Assembly (NCBI GenBank): GCA_026709065.1
Contig: JAPOTS010000095.1
Coordinates: forward strand, 5,001-44,400
Reading direction: 5' to 3'
DNA: 39,400 nt
DNA from: Bacteroidota bacterium
GTDB taxonomy: Bacteria > Bacteroidota > Rhodothermia > Rhodothermales > Bin80
Below, piece after piece: positions 17,148 through 25,628 of this stretch. The notes under the pieces were generated by a model. That model worked only from the letters and a program-made list of their open reading frames with translations, searched no databases and was not told where the DNA came from. Each line of letters opens with the position of its first letter. The stretch's first letter is position 1. The translations under genes were made by a program, and so were the position numbers.

Positions 17148-18020
17148 TTAATAAATTTGTTCACATAAAACTGTGAGTGTGATGTTTCCTTGATAGTCTG
17201 CCTCTTGACTCGTTGAATAAGTCTGGACACTCCCACCAAGACGAAAATGAATCCCCTGCTGATCTGATGGCACACGGCGACTTCCAGAACCCTCAATCAA
17301 CGGTAGATATTTTTGAGCTGAGACGGGTTTATAGGATAGTTGACTCCTGAATCCCACTATGCCCCGACCAGATTGAAGCACAGTTGGTGCTTCAACCGAT
17401 ACCATGACTGACTTCGCACTGGTGCCAAGAGTCAAATGTGCAAAGCCATGCTGAGATGATGTTTTTTGGAGTGAATAACCATGTGCTGAACGTTGCCCCG
17501 TCACAGAATGAAGTGACACCAATCCTGAAGTATGTGCCTCGACCTCACCAAAGTCTAAGGTACCAGATTGACTGATCATGCAACTTGGTTTTGAACCACT
17601 CACGATATAGCTGACCGGTATAGATGCGATAAATGTTTCACCTGCACCCTTAACAGTCATGCGAGCGTGACCTCTGTAGAAACCAGCGACTTGATTGCCC
17701 GACTCTGTAACCGTGCCATAAATATGCCATGTGAGATGCGAACCTGCCCGTAGTCGACACATACGTGTATGCGTCTTACGGTAATGGCCATGACAGGAAA
17801 TACTCGGCACCCACTTGATAGTCTCGGATCCCATCCTGAGCTCACTCCCCTGGATCACTGCATCATACCAAGCTCCCATTTCTGGGGAAAATACCGATTC
17901 AACTCTCGTATATATCCCACTATCATTCAACGAAAGTGCATCCTCAACTCTGAGCTGTGATACGGAGTCCTGAAAAAACCCACATACAAAAACGAGGAGA
18001 CTCCATTTGATCTGATTCAT
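17148..18020 (-). CDS. Two-domain pilus subunit, candidate tip adhesin
   Basis: 290 aa with a signal peptide (about 1-21, ending SVSQ). The C-terminal half (about 148-290) has the DUF4402/pilin pattern seen in the two pilin genes of the operon: CMISQSGTLDFGEVEAHTSG early and FRLGGSVQTYSTSQEADYQG near the end. The N-terminal half (about 22-145) is a separate beta-rich domain with two Cys (SCHGHYR and RMCRLR). One pilin domain plus one extra N-terminal domain, encoded next to the usher, is the layout of tip adhesins. It overlaps the usher gene by 4 nt. Ligand cannot be guessed. Confidence 0.6.
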   Translation of the reverse strand: MNQIKWSLLVFVCGFFQDSVSQLRVEDALSLNDSGIYTRVESVFSPEMGAWYDAVIQGSELRMGSETIKWVPSISCHGHYRKTHTRMCRLRAGSHLTWHIYGTVTESGNQVAGFYRGHARMTVKGAGETFIASIPVSYIVSGSKPSCMISQSGTLDFGEVEAHTSGLVSLHSVTGQRSAHGYSLQKTSSQHGFAHLTLGTSAKSVMVSVEAPTVLQSGRGIVGFRSQLSYKPVSAQKYLPLIEGSGSRRVPSDQQGIHFRLGGSVQTYSTSQEADYQGNITLTVLCEQIY

Positions 18021-20254
18021 CGTGCGTCCCTGTTGAGATCAATGGATAGTTTCAACGGCAGATGATCGACTTCCATCCTTTTTTCAGCAAGAACTTTCTC
18101 AGTTAACACATCAATAATTGAGACTGTGTATGTGCCAGGGCGGAGCTGGACGCTAAATCCACCATCACGATAGACCTCTGTGTTTCCGTGGCCATTTAGT
18201 CGTGCAATCAAGCGTAGAGGAGCACGATCAAGCCCCGTGACTTGTCCAGTCACTGTGGTCAGCCTTTGCATTGGAACCCGAATGATTTTACGTTGACCCG
18301 GGTCAGCGGTAAAGCTAAATTCTAGCCCCGTTGCTGGATACAAAAATGGGTCCTGAATAGAGGCCTCCAGAAGTCGGACTTGGTAGTTTTTATAGGGTTC
18401 AAGGTGTGCGACGTAGAGGGATCCAGTTCTTAAACGTACCCAAGAACCCTCATATAATTGGGCCTCAATGTGAGACAGAACTGGCTCTGTTAAATCTTGG
18501 ATAGAGTTTCCATTGAGATCTTCAAATATTCGTAGCTCTGCTGCACTGGCCTGATTGGCAGATGGCGATAATGATACACCGCTCCCCAAATGTAGACTCC
18601 CCTGAAGATATTGCGCATGAGATATCACATTACCCTCAGCGCGACTTTGTGCAAACAAGCTACCAAATGCCGAAGAAGCTTGTATGCTCAGTCCACCACT
18701 CATGGCTTGATGATTTGCATCCCATCCGATGGAGAAGCCGACTGATTGATGTCGAAGTAATAGGGTCCCTTTAAGGCCATATATTTTTCTGCTGCGCCGA
18801 TGATCGGCAAACGCTAAAATTTGAGTGCGGGCAACTGACCATCCCGTCCCCGTATACCAGTTTAAGTCCACTGCATTTTCTATGGATGTGCTCTGAGTGT
18901 GGGAGATTTCGTAGCTGGTTTGGAAAAGTAATCCGCTAGAGTGATGTACAAATATTTCTGGATTGACCGAGACATGCTGATGGTCATCTCTGAATCTAAA
19001 GTGATGTGCTCTCATGAACATGGTGACTGCGCCGCGGCTTACCGACCCTGTCAAGCTGGCATTCCACAACTCGTTATTCTGAGTCGAGAAAGATGCTGTG
19101 ACTTGCATTCTAGCGCGCCATAGTTGAAGGTTTGCCTCCCAAGAGTGCTCAGGGAAGAACGCTATTGTATTGAGCGCCATGTTGCGGGCTGGGCTGACCG
19201 TTGCACCTATTGAAGCCTGCCTATGATGTTGGTTGAGCTCTAATGATGTTTCAAGTGTGAGTCTCTGATGGATTCCATATTGTAATTCCAGAGTATGACT
19301 CGATGGGCTGACGGCCATATGATAGAACATCTTTTTGGCAGGAAGCAGAGAGGCTGGTGTCAGTAGATAGGAGTATTCAGAGGTGGCATCGCTACCGCCC
19401 AACGGTTGACTGCGGATCTGCATCTTCGTACTTCCGTACCAAATCGGCGTATGAAGATTGTATTTCCCACTGGCATCAGCTTGAATTTGATCTACGATCT
19501 CCCCACCGATGATTGCCTGAATAAGTGCATGGGGAGTTGATTGCCCACGAATCACTTTGACATGCTGTAGATGAGGTTGAATCAGTGGGCGGTTTGTCAC
19601 TGATATGTGAGGCATTCCATCGGTGAATGTCCCGACCCCGACCTGTGTTAGCCACTTCTGATGGGGCCAATCATAGGTGTACTTCCATGAATAACGATTC
19701 CCGATATGCGCTTTAATCGTACCATAGAGTGCACTGGTGGTCATCTCAATGGATGGGCGAACTCCAAACTCATCATGGCGGAGTTGCCACCCCATCATAA
19801 GCCCACCCCATAACTGACGAGTTTGAGGAAACAGATGTGGCCCCTGTGCCCAATGCTTCACATGCGTAGATTGTATCTTAAATGTGGATGCCGCAGATGA
19901 TGCGGTCAAATGCAACCGTGTTTCATCAAAATGTAAGGCATCACCAAGTTGTTCTAATACGTCATTGAGAGGTATTTGGCATGTAGGGGTATTCAGAGAT
20001 CCAACACAGTTGAAACCATACTGACGATGTATATCAAGTGCTTTTAAGGTGGATTCATGCGTTTCAACTTTAAAGTTTAGTCGCTCAAATAGCCCCTTAC
20101 CGTCAATAAAAAAGGTTTCCCCGTCATACCATGCATTGATCAAATATTGCTTCCGAGGAAGCTCTAACAGTAACGGAACCTCCATTAAGACTTGGGTGGA
20201 TGCAACGGGTACATATAGGAACACTGCTATCATCATGAGGGAGCCTTTAATCAT
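18017..20254 (-). CDS. Outer-membrane usher of a divergent chaperone-usher pilus
   Basis: 745 aa with a signal peptide (cleavage near residue 20). An N-terminal periplasmic part is followed by a long region of alternating aromatic/polar strands (about 145-560) as in a beta-barrel. Inside it, about 232-285 (VKVIRGQSTPHALIQAIIGG, then SGKYNLHTP) resembles the usher plug. At 574-600 FEDLNGNSIQDLTEPVLSHI is the D-x-N-x-N-x-x-x-D-x-x-E loop found in CS1/alpha-type ushers, followed by carboxypeptidase-regulatory-like beta domains. Shorter than classical ushers (about 800-850). Overlaps the chaperone gene by 8 nt and the tip gene by 4 nt. The call rests on this pattern plus context, not on strong motif identity. 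Confidence 0.65.
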   Translation of the reverse strand: MIKGSLMMIAVFLYVPVASTQVLMEVPLLLELPRKQYLINAWYDGETFFIDGKGLFERLNFKVETHESTLKALDIHRQYGFNCVGSLNTPTCQIPLNDVLEQLGDALHFDETRLHLTASSAASTFKIQSTHVKHWAQGPHLFPQTRQLWGGLMMGWQLRHDEFGVRPSIEMTTSALYGTIKAHIGNRYSWKYTYDWPHQKWLTQVGVGTFTDGMPHISVTNRPLIQPHLQHVKVIRGQSTPHALIQAIIGGEIVDQIQADASGKYNLHTPIWYGSTKMQIRSQPLGGSDATSEYSYLLTPASLLPAKKMFYHMAVSPSSHTLELQYGIHQRLTLETSLELNQHHRQASIGATVSPARNMALNTIAFFPEHSWEANLQLWRARMQVTASFSTQNNELWNASLTGSVSRGAVTMFMRAHHFRFRDDHQHVSVNPEIFVHHSSGLLFQTSYEISHTQSTSIENAVDLNWYTGTGWSVARTQILAFADHRRSRKIYGLKGTLLLRHQSVGFSIGWDANHQAMSGGLSIQASSAFGSLFAQSRAEGNVISHAQYLQGSLHLGSGVSLSPSANQASAAELRIFEDLNGNSIQDLTEPVLSHIEAQLYEGSWVRLRTGSLYVAHLEPYKNYQVRLLEASIQDPFLYPATGLEFSFTADPGQRKIIRVPMQRLTTVTGQVTGLDRAPLRLIARLNGHGNTEVYRDGGFSVQLRPGTYTVSIIDVLTEKVLAEKRMEVDHLPLKLSIDLNRDAR

Positions 20255-21026
20255 CCAAACCCGTCAAATTAATCGGGTTTGGAATGCCCAGCTGGCTTCG
20301 GATCATCCGTTTTAGTCCGGTATAATCAGTGTCAAACTCCAAACGAATTGCGCTGTCAACTAGATGGTTTGATACTGGAATTCGGATGAGGCGTTTTGTA
20401 TAGATTGCCGCTTCTGCTCTTCCAAGTTGTTGACCTTTTTGTATCACACGAATTCCCCCGAAAAAGGGCCATTGGCTATGGTTTTCTAATGATAGATGAA
20501 GTTCCTGCCCGCTTAACTGTATCGGGTAGGCCGTAAGAATGGGGTGCCCCCGCCCCTGAAGATAGATCAGTGGTGCAACGAGCGTATATACGATGCTGAG
20601 CCCACTGGCCACTTCGGGAATCTGCCCATCAACGATGGCCCCACGCTCCCGCATTGCAAAATGCATGAGTGCGATATGCCCGCCCTCATGGGATTCATGA
20701 ATTCTATAACGTACAGTTTGCTCACTACCGGCTGTGAGAATACATCGATGAGGAAAAAAGCTCAAAAAGGGTGATAGATCCCCAAGTTGTCCTGCCTCTC
20801 CTAAGACAACTTCAGTCGTTGAGTCAGTAGATGCAATCACACCATAGTGCGCGGTAATTGTGACTTCAACGGGCTCTGTGCCCTGGTTGGAAAGAACGAA
20901 TGATCCAAAAGGTGATTCATCTGTCGTCACCACATATGCAGGGGTAACACTCAATGATGCCTGGGCATCAGCTTCATTGACCATCCGAGTAGCGGCAATC
21001 AAGATGAGTAAACTGTATCGTATCAT
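20247..21026 (-). CDS. PapD-like periplasmic pilus chaperone
   Basis: 259 aa from ATG at 21026, which gives a 4-nt overlap with the pilin stop; the frame is open further upstream, but that part is antisense-like and lacks a signal peptide. Signal peptide about 1-22 (ends EADA). The first Ig-like domain has SLSVTPAYVV, then FGSFVLSNQGTEPVEVTITA and FPHRCILTAGSEQTVRYRI, the A1-B-D-G strand order of PapD-type chaperones (phi-P-hydrophobic then L-x-x-G-x-x-Q-x-x-R). A second beta domain follows from about 150. Such chaperones complete the fold of pilins and hand them to the usher. Confidence 0.7.
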   Translation of the reverse strand: MIRYSLLILIAATRMVNEADAQASLSVTPAYVVTTDESPFGSFVLSNQGTEPVEVTITAHYGVIASTDSTTEVVLGEAGQLGDLSPFLSFFPHRCILTAGSEQTVRYRIHESHEGGHIALMHFAMRERGAIVDGQIPEVASGLSIVYTLVAPLIYLQGRGHPILTAYPIQLSGQELHLSLENHSQWPFFGGIRVIQKGQQLGRAEAAIYTKRLIRIPVSNHLVDSAIRLEFDTDYTGLKRMIRSQLGIPNPINLTGLDD

Positions 21027-21541
21027 AGAGGGATAATGCGAACGGCAATCTGCCCAGCGTAGCGCCCCTGTGGTGTTCCTGTGAGATCTACTGTACCTCC
21101 GAAACGGAGCGTTGCACATCCATCCTCTCCCAGAATCCCTGTATCCCCTTGACGGGTTCCTGATAAGACAAAGGCCCTGTGTCCACACCCTCGGGACTGG
21201 GCCCAAGTCGGTGTAAAATCTACTTCGTGAAGTCCGCCTATTTGTTTAAGGGACGTTGTATGATCAAGACTGATTAAAAACTTGGATGCTGCTGGCCCTT
21301 CCACAACCACCTCTCCAACCGCATGTGGTCCTGCGGCTTTTTGATTGGCCAGCCCTGTGGCGGGGTCAAGAGTCACTGTCCCAGCATCTGCACGCTGTCC
21401 CGCAAAATCAAGTTGGCTACTACTCACGCTCACTGAAAGAACCCTTGGCAACACTTCCAATTGAATTTGCATCGTCCCGCTCGTCTGCGCTTGAACGACA
21501 TCACATGTAACAACAGCAAGTATCATGAGAATGGATTTCAT
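21023..21541 (-). CDS. DUF4402-like pilin subunit
   Basis: 172 aa with a signal peptide (about 1-18, ends VQAQ). The body is beta-rich and ends in LRFGGTVDLTGTPQGRYAGQ, the GG-T then P-G-x-Y-x-G signature of DUF4402-type subunits. One Cys pair (SRGC and EDGC). It starts one base after the preceding pilin stop and overlaps the chaperone start by 4 nt. Likely a minor or adaptor subunit, or a second major subunit. Confidence 0.65.
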   Translation of the reverse strand: MKSILMILAVVTCDVVQAQTSGTMQIQLEVLPRVLSVSVSSSQLDFAGQRADAGTVTLDPATGLANQKAAGPHAVGEVVVEGPAASKFLISLDHTTSLKQIGGLHEVDFTPTWAQSRGCGHRAFVLSGTRQGDTGILGEDGCATLRFGGTVDLTGTPQGRYAGQIAVRIIPL

Positions 21542-22081
21542 CTAACTGCACGTTGCGGTTGCTGTGATCGTACCTGTATATGTCCCGCTTGCATCTGAGA
21601 TATTGATCCCACTGACCGTTCCACCGAATCGAAAGTAACGCGAGAATGAAGTTCCACTCGCGGTACCACTGTATGATGTCCCACTAATTGTTGAATATCC
21701 TGACCCAGAGGTAGTTGACTGTGACCAAGTACCACTGAATGTCAATTGATCCGTTGATTTTGAAAGATTGGAAGGGAATGACCTTGAGACAGAGTAGTTG
21801 GCAACATTAGAGCCTGACAGATGCATCTGTCCGACCGATGCGTCGCCACTTGCGGTCACGCCATTAGATGTTCGTTGTCCAGTCTGCGCGTTGACAACCA
21901 CGGATGCGGTTCCCGTTCCTGGTTTTTCGACACTCCCGAATGTGAGTTGTGTATTTCTAACAAACGAGCAGGTTGGGGCAGGGCTCGTTAACGTGATTGA
22001 GGCATTGATCAACGTAGATTGCCCCAGTGCAGACAACGTATAGCAGAAACCAATAAGAATGATGCTAAATGTAAATTTCAT
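21542..22081 (-). CDS. DUF4402-like major pilin candidate
   Basis: 179 aa from ATG at 22081, which is followed at once by a good signal peptide (MKFTFSIILIGFCYTLSALG). The frame is open upstream to 22294, but that part overlaps the preceding gene and is not protein-like. The mature chain is very rich in Ser, Thr and Gly, with CSFVRNTQLTFGSVEKPGTG early and FRFGGTVSGINISDASGTYT near the end, the pilin pattern shared with the next gene. The 148-nt gap before it is the only sizeable one in the operon, so it may have its own promoter or a processed mRNA end, as often seen for major pilins. Confidence 0.65.
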   Translation of the reverse strand: MKFTFSIILIGFCYTLSALGQSTLINASITLTSPAPTCSFVRNTQLTFGSVEKPGTGTASVVVNAQTGQRTSNGVTASGDASVGQMHLSGSNVANYSVSRSFPSNLSKSTDQLTFSGTWSQSTTSGSGYSTISGTSYSGTASGTSFSRYFRFGGTVSGINISDASGTYTGTITATATCS

Positions 22082-22229
22082 AAATGATTGTTTTGTAATG
22101 GAGGAAAGATGTGATAGATGGCGCTTTGGTTTGATCACTTCTAAAATGTGTGACGATGTATGGATTGGGCAATAAAATTTTTCATCAATCACGCTGATTT
22201 GGTTTTCAGAGCGCATGATGGAGTAGGGC

Positions 22230-22907
22230 TTATCTGCATGAGCGAGTTCGGATATGTCCATCATCCGAGTAGGTCTCAACACAATCAGAGACATCCTTAA
22301 ATGACATCACGACGGTGGGGCTGGAAAATTTGAATGTCTGCCACACGGTATCCTGAACAGCTCGGTGAATCGGGCCCCGGTATCGCAAAGCGCTGGGATC
22401 ATAATTCCAGATCTCTAAGCGCACCCCCTCGGAATCTTGGGACATGCGTAAATCAAAGTTGTCCCCTTGGTAATACTGCGATATCACACTCAGCACATCT
22501 GCCGTCAAGGCTGCACGTGCATCCTGATTCGTGTGAGCATCGTTAGCCATGCGTCGTCTTTCTGACCGGAGCGCATCTAGACGGTAGTCGGCAGAGATTT
22601 CCCATGATTTCATTGATTCTTGTAAGGTTTTCGGCACGTCTGAGCCAATTTCATAGGTTTCCATGGTTGGATAAAGTACGACCAGATCATTGGGGCCAAA
22701 CCCATTGGCGGTGACATCCACCACATCGGCTCGATGGATGTGGCCAAGTGCAGGAATCAGCAGAGCATCTAGCATCTCCCAAATCTGTGTGCTATCTGAA
22801 AGGATGGCCACTGGGCGTGTCAGTTGGTCAAACTGTTGTGCGTTTACCGTCTGAATGCAGAGGCATCCTACCGCAATGGCAAATAGCTCCTTAATCGCTT
22901 TGTTCAT
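22230..22907 (-). CDS. Secreted protein of unknown function, pilus operon
   Basis: 225 aa with a signal peptide (about 1-24, ends VNAQQ). The middle (about 95-160) is helical and charged (RLDALRSERRRMANDAHTNQ); the rest is mixed. Two Cys near the C terminus (DCVETYS, RSCR) could form a disulphide. No family recognised. Overlaps the first gene of the operon by 17 nt, so it belongs with it. It could be a periplasmic assembly or regulatory factor of the pilus. Confidence 0.65.
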   Translation of the reverse strand: MNKAIKELFAIAVGCLCIQTVNAQQFDQLTRPVAILSDSTQIWEMLDALLIPALGHIHRADVVDVTANGFGPNDLVVLYPTMETYEIGSDVPKTLQESMKSWEISADYRLDALRSERRRMANDAHTNQDARAALTADVLSVISQYYQGDNFDLRMSQDSEGVRLEIWNYDPSALRYRGPIHRAVQDTVWQTFKFSSPTVVMSFKDVSDCVETYSDDGHIRTRSCR

Positions 22908-23391
22908 GTGTAAAGTATTTAAAATCTGCTAATGGATGGATGATGGTGAGTTGTAATGGCACCTTAGTGATGGCATGGTTTCGCCAGTTCATTGGCTGGG
23001 GAAGAGGGATGTGATACGTGATTGAGTAGGAAAAACATTTCATCTCTTCATCGCTGTATAACTGAACGGGGCGTGCAGCCAGGAATGCTTGTTCAAGAAG
23101 ATCTTTGGTTGCTTGTAGCTGTAGGTTCACCTTATCATAGTAATCCATGACAGCTTTGCATAGCCCTGTCTTTTCAATTCTGACGCGAAGGTCTCTTGTC
23201 AAGAGATCCATCACAAGCCGCCTTGCGAGAGGACTTGCTGCACTGTCACTGACGACTGCCCGAGCGACAACGGTTGAGTCATGTCCAGCCCGACTATAGA
23301 GTTGCCCAGATACGGGCCCGTTTTGGTGCTTCCAAAGCAGAAACACCGTGATTAAAATTGCAATAGCCCCAACACAGTAAAAGTATTTCAC
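22891..23391 (-). CDS. Membrane-anchored protein of unknown function, first gene of the pilus operon
   Basis: 166 aa. One N-terminal membrane helix (about 4-20) then a periplasmic domain with a helical stretch (about 65-105, MDYYDKVNLQLQATKDLLEQ) and a beta-like C terminus (FSYSITYHIPLPQPMNWRNH). No family recognised. It is the promoter-proximal gene of the twelve-gene operon. Position and single-helix topology are compatible with a partner of the ExbB/ExbD part or a sorting factor; this is only inference. Confidence 0.6.
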   Translation of the reverse strand: MKYFYCVGAIAILITVFLLWKHQNGPVSGQLYSRAGHDSTVVARAVVSDSAASPLARRLVMDLLTRDLRVRIEKTGLCKAVMDYYDKVNLQLQATKDLLEQAFLAARPVQLYSDEEMKCFSYSITYHIPLPQPMNWRNHAITKVPLQLTIIHPLADFKYFTHEQSD

Positions 23392-23407
23392 GTTAAAACA
23401 TGTGTTT

Positions 23408-23413
23408 ATTATA
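23408..23413 (-). promoter_or_regulatory. Candidate -10 box of the pilus operon
   Basis: The minus strand has an exact TATAAT 16 nt before the first ATG of the operon. No good -35 hexamer lies at the expected distance, so the promoter may need an activator or the match may be chance in A/T-rich sequence. Confidence 0.3.
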
Positions 23414-24178
23414 TGTCTTATACTTTTTCATGATTGCTGATAGTAGAGACAATAGATGACGATTCGGACAAGAACAGGTGAAATCACTCATGCAAATGCT
23501 TGAAGATGAGGTGCGCAGATATCCTCGCCTTCCACAGAAGGTCAAGTGTTAGAACATGCAGGTAAGGGGCTGATCGTAAGGGGATTATATACGTGTGTAT
23601 CCACAGGTTTGAGAGGCAATCAAATGCTTGATTTATAACGATTTTTGATCTTCCCTTTGCCTGGTGAATGCTTAGAATTTTCTTTGCTAACGCCTCAGAT
23701 GAGCCTAATTAGATGGAGCGCTGGATATCTGCATAGTCATTCATAGGACGGACATGCTTGGCAGAGGCCTGCTTGGTTTCATGTGTGTCTCTATGTTTAT
23801 GCTTCATGATTATGCAATTTTTCTTCGTTTTAGCCATCTTTTATCTGTGAGCATTACTAATAATTATTACTTATCTTACGCCTTTGATCTTATTACATGA
23901 ACAACCCCTAGTTGCTATTTGAAAATTTGCGGTATGATTGATTCCCTCTTGATTTTGTAATAATATGTCAACTTCTAAATATTTTGGATCAAAATGTGTT
24001 TCGCATCCATTGCAATACCCAACTTGTTATCCGTATAGATATTTTCTATTATTAGATTTTGGAGCAAACCAAACCGCCAGATTTAGGAACCATACCATGT
24101 AGCCTTTGTTAGCCCTTCTCAATTCTAAGCATTCCATAGTTCGCCTTTGCACCTGATCCTTAACCTAATCTGTCATTG
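23414..24178. other. Intergenic region with small doubtful frames
   Basis: About 770 bases between the divergent pilus operon and a beta-propeller gene. Three protein-like short stretches are visible: plus 23460-23550 (FGQEQVKSLMQMLEDEVRRY, no start), minus 23709-23807 (32 codons from ATG, MKHKHRDTHETKQASAKHVR and on), and plus 23965-24102 (45 codons from ATG). None has a recognised family. They may be decayed genes or chance. No RNA gene or terminator stands out. Confidence 0.4.
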
Positions 24179-25336
24179 ATGGAGATGATCCACTTGAACA
24201 AATTAATCATACTTTCTGTAGTACACTCTCTTTTTCTGCTTGTGGGATGTGGGCCGTCAAATACCACCGACACAGAATACCCAGTTACGGTACAGGGTAT
24301 CCATCTGACCGAGGTCTTTAGGATAGGGGATCAGGAAAGTGATGATGTCTTGTTTGGTGAAATCAGCGACATGGACGTAAACTCAAAAGGTGAAATATTT
24401 GTCGTTGACTCCAGAATAAAGTCAGTCTATATGTTTACCGATGAGGGTAGCAAAATAAGAGATATTGGCCGATCCGGGAGAGGGCCTGGAGAATTTTCGG
24501 GGCCTGTTTCTGTGCATGTTACGAAAGGAGACTCGTTGTATATTTTTGATCGAATATTGAATCGAGTCTCGGTTTTTAATCCCGAAAATACTGTAGTTTC
24601 GAGAACTTTTTCAGTCCCAGGTAGCTTCTCAATGGGCTTACCTTCTAGTCTTTTGGGAAGTAGTGAGCGAGGTATTCTATTCAAGTATATAACTCCTTTT
24701 GTTGATCCGAGTCAATCCGATCCTAAGGCACCAAGGTATGATAAGATCTACTCCCTCGATTTTCAGGGAAATAACCCGAATGATCCTGTATTACGAGTAC
24801 TTGCAAGAGATTTTATCACGACAACCTCCGCAGGTGGTGGGATCAGTGCACGACGGATGCCATTCGGCAGGAGCTCTGTTGTACGATACAGCAACCATGA
24901 TGGACATTTGTATGCGGGAAGAAACAATTCGATTGATGTTGACCTCATCTCTGTAGCCGATGGGTTGATAGTAAAGTCATTACAACTTTCCATTCCGAAC
25001 ATTCCCATTACCGAGTTTGATCGAGATTCCGTTATTTCTGGGATAACCGGTGAGGAAGAAAGGCAACTCTTGAGGTCAGCCGAATGGCCTGAATCGCAAC
25101 CTGCTTTTGAGACATTCTTGGTTGATGACAACGGCAGTGTATGGTTCAAACGAACCATGCCATCGCCGTCAACCAATGCTGAATGGTTGATACTAAATAA
25201 AAGTGGACAACTAGCATCTGTTGTTCAACTGCCCAAAGAAGTAGTTCTTGATGTAATCAAACAGAGTAGGCTATACGGTTATGGAGTAGATACGGAAACC
25301 GGTGCACCTTACTTGATATGTTACGTTATCCGTTAG
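24179..25336 (+). CDS. Six-bladed beta-propeller lipoprotein
   Basis: 385 aa from ATG at 24179 (ATG at 24185 is equally possible). Lipobox LVGC near residue 24. The chain has repeated D-x-x-G-x-I-x-V-x-D blade strands (DMDVNSKGEIFVVDSRIKSV at about 65-84, FLVDDNGSVWFKRTM near 315) and the family motif SGRGPGEFSGP at about 99-109, shared with the second propeller at 35696. Such proteins are surface or periplasmic lipoproteins of unclear ligand, common in Bacteroidota-like bacteria. It stands alone, with gaps of 0.8 and 0.3 kb on its sides. Confidence 0.82.
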   Translation: MEMIHLNKLIILSVVHSLFLLVGCGPSNTTDTEYPVTVQGIHLTEVFRIGDQESDDVLFGEISDMDVNSKGEIFVVDSRIKSVYMFTDEGSKIRDIGRSGRGPGEFSGPVSVHVTKGDSLYIFDRILNRVSVFNPENTVVSRTFSVPGSFSMGLPSSLLGSSERGILFKYITPFVDPSQSDPKAPRYDKIYSLDFQGNNPNDPVLRVLARDFITTTSAGGGISARRMPFGRSSVVRYSNHDGHLYAGRNNSIDVDLISVADGLIVKSLQLSIPNIPITEFDRDSVISGITGEEERQLLRSAEWPESQPAFETFLVDDNGSVWFKRTMPSPSTNAEWLILNKSGQLASVVQLPKEVVLDVIKQSRLYGYGVDTETGAPYLICYVIR

Positions 25337-25628
25337 CTCTATGAAGTCAACATTCTCAATAATAACTAGTGTCTGTAGGGCTTTTGAGCGTGGTTGAACT
25401 GGATGCAATGGTGAGGTATTTTTTGCGAGACGAATAATGGATCTTTTTCCTTTACATAGCGAACACTCTTTCTGGCGTTCGATCTCTCATTTCACTCGGT
25501 ACATTTTTTTTCATATGAACACTCACGGGTGACCGACACGAGTTCGGATGGTTTGGTCTTGACCAATGTTGGGCACTTTGACAGTTGGAAATAGTCTGAA
25601 AGAATGTGGATTTTGCCTGGCGGATGAT

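Noticed and set aside
21027..21206. Upstream extension of the chaperone frame by 60 codons
   Set aside because: It lies wholly inside the pilin gene, has no signal peptide at its start, and the ATG at 21026 with a 4-nt overlap fits the operon pattern.
25460..25628. Frame of virD4 stays open for about 53 codons after its stop at 25629
   Set aside because: The following residues do not resemble a coupling-protein tail, and an open run of this length is not rare. The 595-aa protein has normal length.
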